Assembly (NCBI RefSeq): GCF_036227105.1
Contig: NZ_CP109434.1
Span: forward strand, 191,001 to 255,000
Reading direction: 5' to 3'
DNA length: 64,000 bases
From: Amycolatopsis sp. NBC_01488
GTDB taxonomy: Bacteria; Actinomycetota; Actinomycetes; Mycobacteriales; Pseudonocardiaceae
Below, piece after piece: positions 17,049-24,824 of the stretch. Positions within the stretch are counted from its first letter, which is position 1. Each line of letters opens with the position of its first letter. The notes beneath the pieces are model-generated. The model was not told where the DNA came from, did not search any database, and saw only the letters and a program-made list of their open reading frames with translations. The translations under genes and the position numbers were made by a program.

Positions 17049-17735
17049 CTACTCTTCGGGCGGCCGGATCCACAACCCGGCCACCTGGCCGTCTTCGCGG
17101 TAGGTCACCAGCACGGTCCGGTCACCGGCCTCGAAAGCCAGCGGCATGTGGACGACCGTGTACTCGCCCGTGGACCGCGCATACGGCTCCCCCATCCGCT
17201 CGTACCGGCCGACCGACCCGGCCACCTGGGCCCAGGCGAGCCGCAGCTCGTCTTCCCCGACGGCTTCGCGCATGCGGTCGTCGAAGTCCCGGCGTACCTG
17301 GTGCCACTGGCAGTCGACGAGCTCCGCCACGAGCCCCTCGGCGCGGTGGATCACGTCGGGCGGCCTCAACTCCGTCATCGACGCGCCCGTCGCCGGGTCG
17401 ACCGGCCGGCCGAACCGCTGGAAGGCGGCCTGCCGGCTGGTGCCCAGCAGGTCGCCGAGCTCCTGCCAGGTGTGCCCGGCCGCCCTGGCCGCGTCCACGG
17501 CGTCCCGCAGTGTCGCTTCGGCGTCACGGACCTTCCGCAGCGCCTCGCCGACGGCGGCCAAGGGCTTTCCTTGCACGGTGTCAAGAGTGGATTGACGCGG
17601 CCGAGTTGTCAAGTCGTTCTTTACGTGCGCCCGCTGGCGGCGGGCGGCGCTTCGGCAGGTGGCGTCGCAGTACTGGCGATTCCGGCCCGCTCCTCGCCGA
17701 GGTGGCAGCGGCTTGCCACACGCAGCACATTTCAT
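17049..17735 (-). CDS. Zn-ribbon/HTH protein with DUF3887-like C-terminus
   Basis: A 228-residue protein with three parts. The N-terminus is a small zinc finger (C-AA-C, then C-DAT-C, residues 3-27). Residues about 70-110 hold a helix-turn-helix (TWQELGDLLGTSRQAAFQRFG). The C-terminal ~100 residues resemble DUF3887 (VAELVDCQWHQVRRDFDDRM to VLVTYREDGQVAGLWIRPPE), a fold often found in secreted or enzyme-associated proteins. Mixing a DNA-binding region with DUF3887 suggests a ligand-sensing regulator, but no function is established to my knowledge. I use the ATG at 17735 because the Cys ribbon begins there. It is divergent from metY across an inverted repeat. Confidence 0.7.
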   Translation of the reverse strand: MKCAACGKPLPPRRGAGRNRQYCDATCRSAARRQRAHVKNDLTTRPRQSTLDTVQGKPLAAVGEALRKVRDAEATLRDAVDAARAAGHTWQELGDLLGTSRQAAFQRFGRPVDPATGASMTELRPPDVIHRAEGLVAELVDCQWHQVRRDFDDRMREAVGEDELRLAWAQVAGSVGRYERMGEPYARSTGEYTVVHMPLAFEAGDRTVLVTYREDGQVAGLWIRPPEE

Positions 17736-17740
17736 GCTTT

Positions 17741-17779
17741 CGAGTGTAGCGCACGGAATTTGAAATCGTGCTACGCTCG
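17741..17779. promoter_or_regulatory. Inverted repeat between Zn-HTH gene and metY
   Basis: CGAGTGTAGCGCACG (17741-17755) and CGTGCTACGCTCG (17767-17779) are imperfect inverted copies. Each arm contains a -10-like box pointing outward (TACACT on minus, TACGCT on plus), so the repeat could be a shared operator over divergent promoters. I see no SAM riboswitch in the 120 bp before metY. Confidence 0.4.
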
Positions 17780-17854
17780 GCAGCACGAAATGGCCTCGCC
17801 CACCACTTGGAAGGCGTGGCCACCCGGAGGGGAGGACGGTTACGGTGAGAACCG

Positions 17855-19141
17855 ATGAGTGAACGCACCTGGGGCTTCCGCACCCGCGCACTGCACGCGG
17901 GCGGCACCCCCGATCTGGCGACCGGCGCGCGGGCCGTGCCGATCTACCAGACCACGAGCTTCGTCTTCGAGGACGCCGCCGACGCGGCGAACCTCTTCGC
18001 GCTGCAGAAGTACGGCAACATCTACAGCCGGATCGGGAACCCGACCGTGGCCGCGTTCGAGGAGCGGATCGCCAGCCTCGAAGGCGCCATCGGCGGCGTC
18101 GCCACCGCGAGCGGGCAGGCCGCGGAGTTCCTCACCTTCAGCGCGCTCACCGAGGCGGGCGACCACATCGTGTCGGCGAGCGGCCTCTACGGCGGCACGG
18201 TCACCCAGCTCACCGGCACGCTCCGGCGGTTCGGCGTGGAGACGACGTTCGTCAGCGGCGGCATCGACGACTACGCGGCCGCGATCACCGATCGGACCCG
18301 GCTGCTCTACACCGAGGTGATCGGCAACCCCGGCGGCGGCATCGCCGACCTCGCGGCGCTGGCGGATCTCGCGCACTCCCACGACATCCCGCTGGTGGTG
18401 GACGCGACGCTGGCGACGCCGTACCTGTGCCGCCCGATCGAGCACGGCGCCGACATCGTGGTGCACTCCGCGACGAAGTTCCTCGGCGGCCACGGGACGA
18501 CGCTCGGCGGGATCGTCGTCGAGTCCGGCAAGTTCGACTGGGGCAACGGGAAGTTCCCGCGGATGACCGAGACCGTGGACAGCTACGGCGGCCTCAGGTA
18601 CTGGGAGAACTTCGGCGAGTACGCGTTCTGCACGCGGCTGCGCGCCGAGCAGCTGCGGGACATCGGTGCGGTCCTCTCACCTCACTCGGCTTTCCTGCTG
18701 CTGCAAGGGGTCGAGACACTGCCGCAGCGGATGGACGCGCACGTGGCCAACGCCCGAGCGGTCGCCGAGTATCTCCAAGCGGACTCGCGGGTGGCGTGGG
18801 TCTCGTACGCCGGGCTGCCCTCCCACCCGCACCACGAGCTGGCGAAGAAGTACCTGCCGGCGGGGCCGGGCGCGGTGTTCTCGTTCGGCATCGACGGCGG
18901 CCGCGCGGCGGGCGAGAAGTTCGTCGAATCGGTGGAGCTGCTGTCGCACCTGGCGAACGTCGGCGACGCGCGGACGCTCGTGATCCACCCGGCGTCGACC
19001 ACGCACGCGCAGCTGTCGGAGGACCAGCTCGCGGCCGCGGGCGTCGGGCCCGACCTGATCCGGCTGTCGGTCGGCCTGGAGGACGTCGACGACATCCTCT
19101 GGGACCTCGACCAGGCGCTGGGGAAGGCGGTGGCCGGATGA
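17855..19141 (+). CDS. metY: O-acetylhomoserine sulfhydrylase / aminocarboxypropyltransferase
   Basis: A 428-residue PLP enzyme of the Cys/Met metabolism family, the usual MetY length. It joins O-acetylhomoserine with sulfide to give homocysteine in methionine biosynthesis. Visible signatures are the N-terminal TRALHAGGTPDLATGARAVP, YSRIGNPTVAAFEERIASLEG, and the PLP-lysine segment VVHSATKFLGGHGTTLGG (Lys about residue 209). The family-specific insertion around GKFPRMTETVDSYGG separates it from MetB/MetC. Its stop overlaps the start of a CoA-binding protein gene, a pairing seen in other actinobacteria. Confidence 0.92.
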   Translation: MSERTWGFRTRALHAGGTPDLATGARAVPIYQTTSFVFEDAADAANLFALQKYGNIYSRIGNPTVAAFEERIASLEGAIGGVATASGQAAEFLTFSALTEAGDHIVSASGLYGGTVTQLTGTLRRFGVETTFVSGGIDDYAAAITDRTRLLYTEVIGNPGGGIADLAALADLAHSHDIPLVVDATLATPYLCRPIEHGADIVVHSATKFLGGHGTTLGGIVVESGKFDWGNGKFPRMTETVDSYGGLRYWENFGEYAFCTRLRAEQLRDIGAVLSPHSAFLLLQGVETLPQRMDAHVANARAVAEYLQADSRVAWVSYAGLPSHPHHELAKKYLPAGPGAVFSFGIDGGRAAGEKFVESVELLSHLANVGDARTLVIHPASTTHAQLSEDQLAAAGVGPDLIRLSVGLEDVDDILWDLDQALGKAVAG

Positions 19142-19614
19142 TGCCCGCGGTCGGAGCGGTCGAGCGGCGGGCGATCCTCGGCCGGACGAAGTCGGTGACC
19201 TTGGTGGGCGCGTCCGCCAACCCGGCGCGGCCCAGCTACTTCGTCGCGACGTACCTGCTCTCGTCGACGCGCTACGAGGTCAACTTCGTCAACCCGCGAC
19301 TGGAGACGTTGTTCGGGAAGCCGGTGTACGCCTCACTCAAGGACATACCCGGGGAACCGGACCTGGTCAGCGTGTTCCGCAAGCACGACGACCTGCCCCA
19401 GGTGGCCGAAGAGGTGATCGACGCCGGCGCGCGGACGCTGTGGCTGCAGCTCGGGTTGTGGCACGAGCCCGTGGCCGAGCGGGCGCGGGACGCCGGGCTG
19501 GACGTCGTGATGAACCGGTGCGTGAAGATCGAGCACGCGCGTTTCGCGGGCGGGCTGCACCTGGCCGGGTTCAACACCGGCGTGATCAGCTCACGGCGGC
19601 AGTCGGCGCCCTAG
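19138..19614 (+). CDS. CoA-binding (Rossmann) domain protein
   Basis: A 158-residue single-domain CoA-binding protein of the YccU type. It has a Rossmann-like start (SVTLVGASANPARPSYFVATYLL) and the sequence YEVNFVNPRLETLFGKPVYASLKDIPGEPDLVSVFR. It ends with the conserved VMNRCVKIEHARFAGGLH, where the C-K-I-E-H motif is characteristic. Biochemical role unknown; some members carry a redox-active Cys and link to sulfur metabolism. The ATG at 19138 overlaps the metY stop (ATGA); the next ATG (19141) is in the same frame. Co-transcription with metY suggests a regulatory or CoA-thiol role there. Confidence 0.87.
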   Translation: MMPAVGAVERRAILGRTKSVTLVGASANPARPSYFVATYLLSSTRYEVNFVNPRLETLFGKPVYASLKDIPGEPDLVSVFRKHDDLPQVAEEVIDAGARTLWLQLGLWHEPVAERARDAGLDVVMNRCVKIEHARFAGGLHLAGFNTGVISSRRQSAP

Positions 19615-19620
19615 GGAAGA

Positions 19621-19632
19621 GAACGACCGTTC
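19621..19632. promoter_or_regulatory. LexA-like box GAAC-N4-GTTC
   Basis: A perfect GAAC-GACC-GTTC palindrome lies 17 bp before the ATG of the MBL-fold gene. This is the core of the actinobacterial SOS box, but the flanking bases do not match the usual extended C/G flanks, so this may be chance or another operator. Confidence 0.3.
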
Positions 19633-19649
19633 CCGCTGTTGGCCCGACT

Positions 19650-20399
19650 ATGACCCTGGGGATCACGTTGTCCGGCGGCCCGACCGCACTCCTGGAACTG
19701 GGCGGCGTCCGGCTGCTCACCGACCCGACCTTCGACCCACCCGGTGACCACCCGGTCGGCGAGCGCGTGCTGGTCAAGACCGAGGACTCGGTGCTGACCG
19801 AGGACGCGGTCGGCGTGGTGGACGCCGTCCTGCTCTCCCACGACCAGCACCCCGACAACCTCGACGACCGCGGCCGCGCGTACCTCGCCACGGTGCCGCT
19901 CACGCTGATCACGCCCGTCGGTGCCGCGAGGCTCGGCGGGACCGCCAAAGGCTTGGCGCCCTGGGAGGAAACGCGAATAGGACCATTGACCGTCACCGCC
20001 GTCCCGGCATTGCACGGACCGGCGGGCGCTGAGCGGTTCACCGGGGACGTGACGGGGTTCGTGCTGACCGGCGACGGCCTGCCGACGGTGTACGTGAGCG
20101 GCGACAACGCCTCGGTCGACCTGGTGCGGGAGATCGCCGCACGGTTCCGCGTCGACATCGCGGTGCTCTTCGCCGGCGCTGCTCGGACCGTCTTCTTCGA
20201 CGGCGCTCCCCTGACGTTGACCAGTGCGAACGCCGTCGAAGCGGCGAAGGTACTCGACGCGGCGAAGGTCGTCCCGCTGCACTTCCGCGGCTGGCAGCAC
20301 TTCAGCGAAGGCCCGGACGCGCTCCGCAAGGAGTTCGAGGCGGCCGGCCTGGCCGACCGGCTGGTCCTCCTGGAACCCGGGGAGCACGCGGAGGTCTGA
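19650..20399 (+). CDS. MBL-fold (UlaG-like) metal-dependent hydrolase
   Basis: A 249-residue metallo-beta-lactamase-fold protein. The N-terminal strands (ALLELGGVRLLTDPTFD) and the metal motif LLSHDQHPDNLDDRGR are typical of the UlaG-like branch, where the usual HxHxDH is modified to H-D-Q-H-x-D-N. Later ligands are the His in VPALHGP, the Asp in YVSGDNAS and the His in VVPLHFRGW. It likely hydrolyses a phosphodiester or lactone in the cytosol. The substrate is unknown. ATG at 19650; only a weak ribosome site is visible. A strong hairpin follows at 20601-20632. Confidence 0.82.
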   Translation: MTLGITLSGGPTALLELGGVRLLTDPTFDPPGDHPVGERVLVKTEDSVLTEDAVGVVDAVLLSHDQHPDNLDDRGRAYLATVPLTLITPVGAARLGGTAKGLAPWEETRIGPLTVTAVPALHGPAGAERFTGDVTGFVLTGDGLPTVYVSGDNASVDLVREIAARFRVDIAVLFAGAARTVFFDGAPLTLTSANAVEAAKVLDAAKVVPLHFRGWQHFSEGPDALRKEFEAAGLADRLVLLEPGEHAEV

Positions 20400-20417
20400 C
20401 GCCGGAAGTGCACGGAA

Positions 20418-20549
20418 GGCCGATTCCACCGCAACCAGGCGGACGGCCGACTCCACCGCAAGCGCGCGACGGTCCGATGCCGACCACGACCGCGGAGGGC
20501 CGACGCCAACCGCGAGTGCGCAGGGCCAACGCCGACCATGAGCGCCGCG
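20418..20549 (+). repeat. Degenerate 26-27-bp tandem repeat
   Basis: Five diverged units beginning GGCCGA/GGTCCGA/GGCCAA start at 20418, 20445, 20471, 20498 and 20524, each followed by a YCCACCGCAA- or GCCGACCA-like middle. No frame through them gives a plausible protein, although several stay open. It fills the non-coding stretch after the MBL gene. Confidence 0.5.
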
Positions 20550-20600
20550 GGGCATCCCGATCGGATCCAGACAGACGGCTGACTCCGCCCTCGACGCCTA

Positions 20601-20632
20601 CAGCCGTCTGCCCACCGGCGGGCAGACGGCTG
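20601..20632 (+). terminator. Strong hairpin, 13-bp stem
   Basis: CAGCCGTCTGCCC (20601-20613), a 6-base loop, and its exact complement (20620-20632). A further copy of CAGACGGCTGA lies just upstream at 20572-20582. It likely terminates the MBL-fold gene. Confidence 0.7.
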
Positions 20633-20736
20633 ATTGCCTCGAGACCGCGGGGCCGTCCGGACTGACTGCCGTAGCCCAGCCCCTGTCGCTCCCGGGCGCG
20701 CGGCGCACCACCGAGCGTCCGTGAGAGGCTGGCGAC

Positions 20737-20913
20737 ATGGCCAAACCGACCCCGCTGCAGTTCCGCAACCTCCTGGTCGCCCTCCTGGCGGCGGCGTGCT
20801 TCGTCTGGAGCATCGTGACGGGCCTGCCGTGGTGGGTGAGCGCGATCGTCGGGTGCGCATGCGTCCTGTCGCTGGCCTCCGCCTACCTCAACCGCCCCGG
20901 CGCGAACAGCTAG
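20737..20913 (+). CDS. Small membrane protein, 58 residues
   Basis: ATG at 20737, preceded by GAGAGG 10 bases upstream, gives a 58-residue protein beginning MAKPTPLQFRNLLVALL and ending LNRPGANS. It has two hydrophobic helices (about 11-28 and 31-50) joined by a short turn with GLPWW. Codon bias is coding-like and the stop overlaps the convergent allantoicase stop by two bases. Small two-helix proteins of this kind are common in actinobacteria and have no assigned function. Confidence 0.65.
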   Translation: MAKPTPLQFRNLLVALLAAACFVWSIVTGLPWWVSAIVGCACVLSLASAYLNRPGANS

Positions 20914-21926
20914 CGCGTCTTGGCGTAGCGGGCCTTCAGGTTCGTCCGGCCCGCTTCGGTCAGCCGGCCGAACAGGCGAAGCCGGGCCAATCCACCGTCC
21001 GGATAGATGTCCAGGCGGGCTTCGGTGACCTCCGGGCCGTCCTTCAGCGCGAACCGGTGGCGGGTGTCCGGCTGCAGGCGAGTCTTCGGCAGCAGGTCGA
21101 CCCACTCCCCGTACGTGTCGCGGCCGCTGATCGACGCCCAGCCGGGGGCGTTGCCCTTGAGGTTGCTCGTGTCCAGCTCGGCGAACCGGACGATGCCCGC
21201 GCCCGCCAGGCGCAGCGTCAGCCAGTCGTTGCCGTCGTCGCGGCGGCGAGCCGTCTCCCAGCCCTCGGCCTGATGCGCGGCCAGACCCGGCGAAAGCACG
21301 TTGTTCGGCGACGAATAGAACTTGTTGCTGCACCCGGTGACCAGGGCGCCGTTCTCCAGGGCCGCCAGGTCGAGCGCGTCGAGGTCGAGCAGGTCGGGGT
21401 CCGGGATCGGGGCGCCGTGGACCCGGAGCCGGGCGACGCCGCCGTCCGGGTGCTGCGTCAGCCGCACGTGCGTGTACCGGCGGGAACCGTTGACCGCGTA
21501 GAAGTTCTCCGTGTGCCCGGCCGCCGGGGCGCGGTCGACCAGGACGTCCCAGTCCGCTTCGGTCACCTCGGCCGCCGACGGGTAGCCCGGCACCGACGCC
21601 GCCTCCACCGAGACGAACGGCGGGTAGTTGCCCTTGAAGAACGCGGTGTCGACGACGACGCCGGTGACCGTGCCGGCCAGGCCGAGCCGCACCACGGCCT
21701 GGTCGTCGCCCGGTTCGCGGTGACGGCGGGTCTCCCAGCCGTCGTAGACCTGGCCCTTCGGGCCGAACGTCTCGGCGCGGTGCGCCGGCGCCCACGGGTT
21801 GACCAGGTTCTCCTTCTCGGCGAACAGCTCGTCGGTTGCCCACATCACCGTCCCGCCGAAGCGGCGTGACGCGAGGTCGGGCAGTTCTGTCCACTCAGGA
21901 CGATCAGACGACAACACAGCCTCCAT
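20910..21926 (-). CDS. alc: Allantoicase
   Basis: A 338-residue allantoicase, hydrolysing allantoate to ureidoglycolate and urea. The two repeated jelly-roll halves are visible from their shared signatures: GWETRRHREPGDDQAVVRLG (about 64-83) and GWETARRRDDGNDWLTLRLA (about 222-241), and FFKGNYPPFVSVE versus NLKGNAPGWASIS. It lies 1 bp after allB on the same strand, and its ribosome site is inside the end of allB, so the two form an allB-alc operon. It converges on the small membrane protein gene. ATG start at 21926. Confidence 0.93.
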   Translation of the reverse strand: MEAVLSSDRPEWTELPDLASRRFGGTVMWATDELFAEKENLVNPWAPAHRAETFGPKGQVYDGWETRRHREPGDDQAVVRLGLAGTVTGVVVDTAFFKGNYPPFVSVEAASVPGYPSAAEVTEADWDVLVDRAPAAGHTENFYAVNGSRRYTHVRLTQHPDGGVARLRVHGAPIPDPDLLDLDALDLAALENGALVTGCSNKFYSSPNNVLSPGLAAHQAEGWETARRRDDGNDWLTLRLAGAGIVRFAELDTSNLKGNAPGWASISGRDTYGEWVDLLPKTRLQPDTRHRFALKDGPEVTEARLDIYPDGGLARLRLFGRLTEAGRTNLKARYAKTR

Positions 21927-21927
21927 T

Positions 21928-23256
21928 TCAGCAGTCCCCCCGGGTCAGCAACTCACCGTGTGGCTCGTCGCCGGTGATTTCGGTGCCCCGCAACCAGGTC
22001 GAGCGCACGACGCCGGCGAGCGGCCGCCGGTCGTAGGCGCTGACCGGGTTGCGGTGCTTCAGCTTCGCGACGTCGACCACGAACGCCTCGTCCGGCGCGA
22101 ACACGCAGAAGTCGGCGTCGTAGCCGGCCGCGAGGTGGCCCTTGCGGCGCATCCCGGCCTGCGCGGCCGGGCGCTCCGCCATCCAGCGGACGACGTCGGT
22201 GAGCGCGAAGCCGCGTTGGCGCGCCTGCGTCCAGATCGCCGGCAGCCCCAGCTGCAGGCTCGAGATCCCGCCCCACGCGAGCCCGAAATCGCCGCTGTCG
22301 AAGCGTTTCAGCTCCGGCGTGCACGGCGAATGGTCGCTGACGATCGTGTCGATCAAGCCGTCGGCGAGCCCCTGCCAGAGCAGCTCGCGGTTGGCCGCCT
22401 CCCGGATCGGGGGGCAGCACTTGAACTGCGTCGCGCCGTCGCGGATCTCCTCGGCGATGAAGCTGAGGTAATGCGGGCACGTCTCGGCCGTCAGCGCCAC
22501 GCCGTCACGGCGCGCCGCCGCGACCAGCGGCAGGGCCTCCGCGGACGACAGGTGCAGGATGTGCGCCCGCGCGTCGTTCCGGCGGGCCGCGTCGATCACG
22601 TGCGAGATCGCGAGGTTCTCCGCGAGCCGCGGCCGGGACCGCAGGAAGTCGACATAGCGACCGCCGTGCGGCTCTGGCGCTTCGTCGATCTCGTGGGCGT
22701 CTTCGGCGTGGACGATCATCAGCGCGTCGAAGGAACTCAGCTCCCGCAACGCTTCGTCGAGGCCGGCCGGGTCGAGCGGCGGGAACTCGTCGACGCCCGA
22801 GTGGAGCAGGAAGCACTTGAAGCCGAACACGCCCGCGTCGTGCAGGCCGCGCAGATCCGCGACGTTGCCCGGGATCGCGCCGCCCCAGAAACCGACGTCG
22901 ACGTGCACCCGGCCGGTCGCCGCCTGGCGCTTGATCTCCAGGGCCGCGACGTCGACGGTCGGGGGCAGGCTGTTGAGCGGCATGTCCACGATCGTGGTCA
23001 CCCCGCCGGCAGCGGCCGCTCGCGTCGCCGTCTCGAAGCCCTCCCACTCCGCGCGGCCGGGATCGTTGACGTGGACGTGCGTGTCGACGAGTCCGGGCAG
23101 CAGCACGACGTCGTCGCCGAGGTCGAGCACGCGGTCGCCGGACAGCGAAGCGCCGCCGGGTTCGACCGCGACGATCCGGCCGCCGTCGACGCCGACGGTC
23201 GCCGGAACCTCGCCGTCGGCCGTCACGGCCCGGGCTGCGCGCACCACAAGATCCAT
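21928..23256 (-). CDS. allB: Allantoinase
   Basis: A 442-residue cyclic amidohydrolase opening the allantoin ring to allantoate. The metal motif is [14 protein letters not shown] (His-x-His), the carboxylated lysine lies in [11 protein letters not shown], and further ligand His residues are in MIVHAEDA and HILHLSS. The catalytic Asp is in [13 protein letters not shown]. The ATG at 23256 is used because GAGAAGGG precedes it. The longer frame upstream has no support. It heads the allB-alc operon and is divergent from the thiamine-BP/HTH regulator gene. A TTCC-N7-GGAA palindrome at 23294-23308 sits 38 bp before the start. Confidence 0.94.
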   Translation of the reverse strand: MDLVVRAARAVTADGEVPATVGVDGGRIVAVEPGGASLSGDRVLDLGDDVVLLPGLVDTHVHVNDPGRAEWEGFETATRAAAAGGVTTIVDMPLNSLPPTVDVAALEIKRQAATGRVHVDVGFWGGAIPGNVADLRGLHDAGVFGFKCFLLHSGVDEFPPLDPAGLDEALRELSSFDALMIVHAEDAHEIDEAPEPHGGRYVDFLRSRPRLAENLAISHVIDAARRNDARAHILHLSSAEALPLVAAARRDGVALTAETCPHYLSFIAEEIRDGATQFKCCPPIREAANRELLWQGLADGLIDTIVSDHSPCTPELKRFDSGDFGLAWGGISSLQLGLPAIWTQARQRGFALTDVVRWMAERPAAQAGMRRKGHLAAGYDADFCVFAPDEAFVVDVAKLKHRNPVSAYDRRPLAGVVRSTWLRGTEITGDEPHGELLTRGDC

Positions 23257-23293
23257 CCGAAAACCCTTCTCCGGGAGGATTGACCACCGTCGA

Positions 23294-23308
23294 TTCCACA
23301 GAACGGAA
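23294..23308. promoter_or_regulatory. Candidate operator TTCC-N7-GGAA before allB
   Basis: TTCC-ACAGAAC-GGAA lies 38 bp before allB and belongs to the TTCC/GGAA class bound by IclR-family repressors. The IclR/AllR-type regulator encoded at 39540-40316 is a candidate ligand. A similar but 1-bp longer palindrome lies in the aceB promoter. Confidence 0.4.
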
Positions 23309-23487
23309 AGACGGTTTCGCACAACGACAGTAACCACGGCGCGCGCCGCTCGTCAACGACGGACGCGGCGCGTTGCCAATCCGGCCGAAAGCAGGCGGAG
23401 ACGGTCCCAAGTCCACCCGCTCGCCGGCACTCGTTCCGCCGTGGCTGCCGGTCGAACGGCAACAGTCGACGCAGTACGGTCATCCTC

Positions 23488-23964
23488 GTGCGGCTTGAAG
23501 CGGAGTTCACCAGCGAACCTTTCCACGGCGAGGGTTCGCCGCCCGAGCACGCCGTCGCCGCGCGCGACGCCGCCGCGGAAGCCGGACTGGAGACCGACTT
23601 CGGACCGCTCGGGACGCTCGCCCGAGGCGAGGCGAAGGAGCTGTACGCCGCGCTTCCGGCGATCGCGAAGGCCGCGCTGGACGGCGGCGCCACCCGCGTC
23701 ACGCTGCAGCTGCGCCGCGCCGACGACGACCGGAGCGCCCCCGTCGTCGAGCTGAACGACGCGCTCGCCCGGCTGATCGCCGACGTCGAGCGGGAACTCG
23801 GCGCCAAGCTGGGCGAGCTCGACCGGCCCGGCAAGCAGCGCGCGGTCCGGCTGCTGCGCGAACGCGGGGCCTTCGGCCTGCGGAAATCCGTCTCCTCGGT
23901 GGCCGACGCGCTGGGCGTCACGCGGTTCACCGTCTACAACTACCTCAACCGGGAAGCGGACTGA
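23488..23964 (+). CDS. Thiamine-BP-like/HTH fusion regulator of the urate genes
   Basis: A 158-residue protein in two parts. Residues 1-80 resemble the MTH1187/YkoF thiamine-binding family (PEHAVAARDAAAEAGLETDFGPLGTLARGEAKELYAAL...GATRVTLQLR). Residues about 88-158 resemble the YheO-type DNA-binding domain (LDRPGKQRAVRLLRERGAFGLRKSVSSVADALGVTRFTVYNYLNRE). It sits between allB (divergent) and uraD (same strand, 78 bp on), so a role as local regulator sensing a purine-derived or heterocyclic ligand is likely. The transcript appears leaderless: TACGGT (23475-23480) ends 7 bases before the GTG and no ribosome site is seen. Confidence 0.75.
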   Translation: MRLEAEFTSEPFHGEGSPPEHAVAARDAAAEAGLETDFGPLGTLARGEAKELYAALPAIAKAALDGGATRVTLQLRRADDDRSAPVVELNDALARLIADVERELGAKLGELDRPGKQRAVRLLRERGAFGLRKSVSSVADALGVTRFTVYNYLNREAD

Positions 23965-23973
23965 CCAGCGCGT

Positions 23974-24013
23974 TCAACAAAATGTTGACGGAGCTCCGGC
24001 GCCAACGTACGGT
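23974..24013 (+). promoter_or_regulatory. uraD operon promoter with palindromic operator
   Basis: TTGACG (23985-23990), exactly 17 bp, TACGGT (24008-24013): a near-ideal promoter. The palindrome TCAACA-AAA-TGTTGA (23974-23988) overlaps the -35 box, so a repressor bound there would block polymerase. The GTG of uraD at 24043 is preceded by GAGGAG. Confidence 0.7.
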
Positions 24014-24042
24014 CAGCGGGACGCCACTCACGAGGAGTCCCC

Positions 24043-24507
24043 GTGCCGCTCACCCTCACCGACTTCAACGTCGCCGACGCCGATGACGTGCGTCCGGCGC
24101 TGACCGCCTGCCTCGCCGTCCCCCGCTGGGTGGACGCGATTCTCGAGCACCGGCCCTACGAAAGCCGGGAGGCGCTGATCGCCGCCGCCGAGCGTCCGTT
24201 GAGCAGCGACGAGATCCGGCAGGCCATGGCCGCGCACCCCCGGATCGGCGAACAGCCGGCGGACGGCTGGGCCCGTTCCGAACAGTCCGGTGTGGACAAC
24301 GCCGACGCGTTCGTCGCGGCGAACGCCGAGTACGAGGCCAAGTTCGGACACGTGTACCTCGTCTGCGCCAGCGGCCGCAGCGGCGAAGAGCTGCTGAAGA
24401 TCCTGCAGGCCAGGCTCGACAACGACGCCGCGACCGAGCTGGCCGTCGCCGGCCGGGAACTCCTGAAGATCGCCGAACTCCGACTCGCGAAAGCGGTGAC
24501 CGCGTGA
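24043..24507 (+). CDS. uraD: 2-oxo-4-hydroxy-4-carboxy-5-ureidoimidazoline (OHCU) decarboxylase
   Basis: A 154-residue OHCU decarboxylase, third step of urate degradation, giving S-allantoin. Conserved features include AAHPRIGEQPADGWARSEQSGVD, in which His64-like and the following Glu/Ser take part in decarboxylation, and the YEAKFGHVYLVCASGRSGEELL region with the KFG and C-ASG-RS signatures. GTG start, with GAGGAG 5 bases upstream. The stop overlaps uraH by four bases (GTGA). Confidence 0.94.
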   Translation: MPLTLTDFNVADADDVRPALTACLAVPRWVDAILEHRPYESREALIAAAERPLSSDEIRQAMAAHPRIGEQPADGWARSEQSGVDNADAFVAANAEYEAKFGHVYLVCASGRSGEELLKILQARLDNDAATELAVAGRELLKIAELRLAKAVTA

Positions 24508-24821
24508 GCCTCGTGACCACCCACGTCCTCGACACGGCGACCGGACGCCCCGCCAAGGGCATCGCCGTCCGGTTCGAGACCGCCGAGGGGAAGCCGATCG
24601 CCGACGGGCGCACCGACGACGACGGCCGCATCCGCGACCTCGGCCCCGAGACCCTGGACCCCGGCGCCTACCGGCTCGTCTTCGACACCGGCGCCTACCT
24701 GGGCCCGGACGCCTTCTTCCCGGAGGTGGCCCTCACCTTCCGGATCGCCGACGGCACGTCGCACCACCACGTGCCGCTCCTGCTCAGCCCGTTCGCCTAT
24801 TCGACCTACCGAGGGAGCTGA
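24504..24821 (+). CDS. uraH: 5-hydroxyisourate hydrolase (transthyretin-like)
   Basis: A 105-residue HIU hydrolase converting the uricase product to OHCU. The family hallmarks are present: TTHVLDTATGRPA at the N-terminus (active-site His), the central R in RFETAEG, FFPEVALTF, HHHVPLLLSPFAYSTYRGS, with the C-terminal Y-R-G-S tetrapeptide that defines hydrolases as opposed to transthyretins. It is coupled to uraD (4-bp overlap) and to uox (3-bp gap). Confidence 0.95.
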   Translation: MSLVTTHVLDTATGRPAKGIAVRFETAEGKPIADGRTDDDGRIRDLGPETLDPGAYRLVFDTGAYLGPDAFFPEVALTFRIADGTSHHHVPLLLSPFAYSTYRGS

Positions 24822-24824
24822 ACC

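Noticed and set aside
17780-17854. SAM-type riboswitch before metY
   Set aside because: The gap is short and I find no SAM-I, SAM-II or SAM-IV core arrangement in it.
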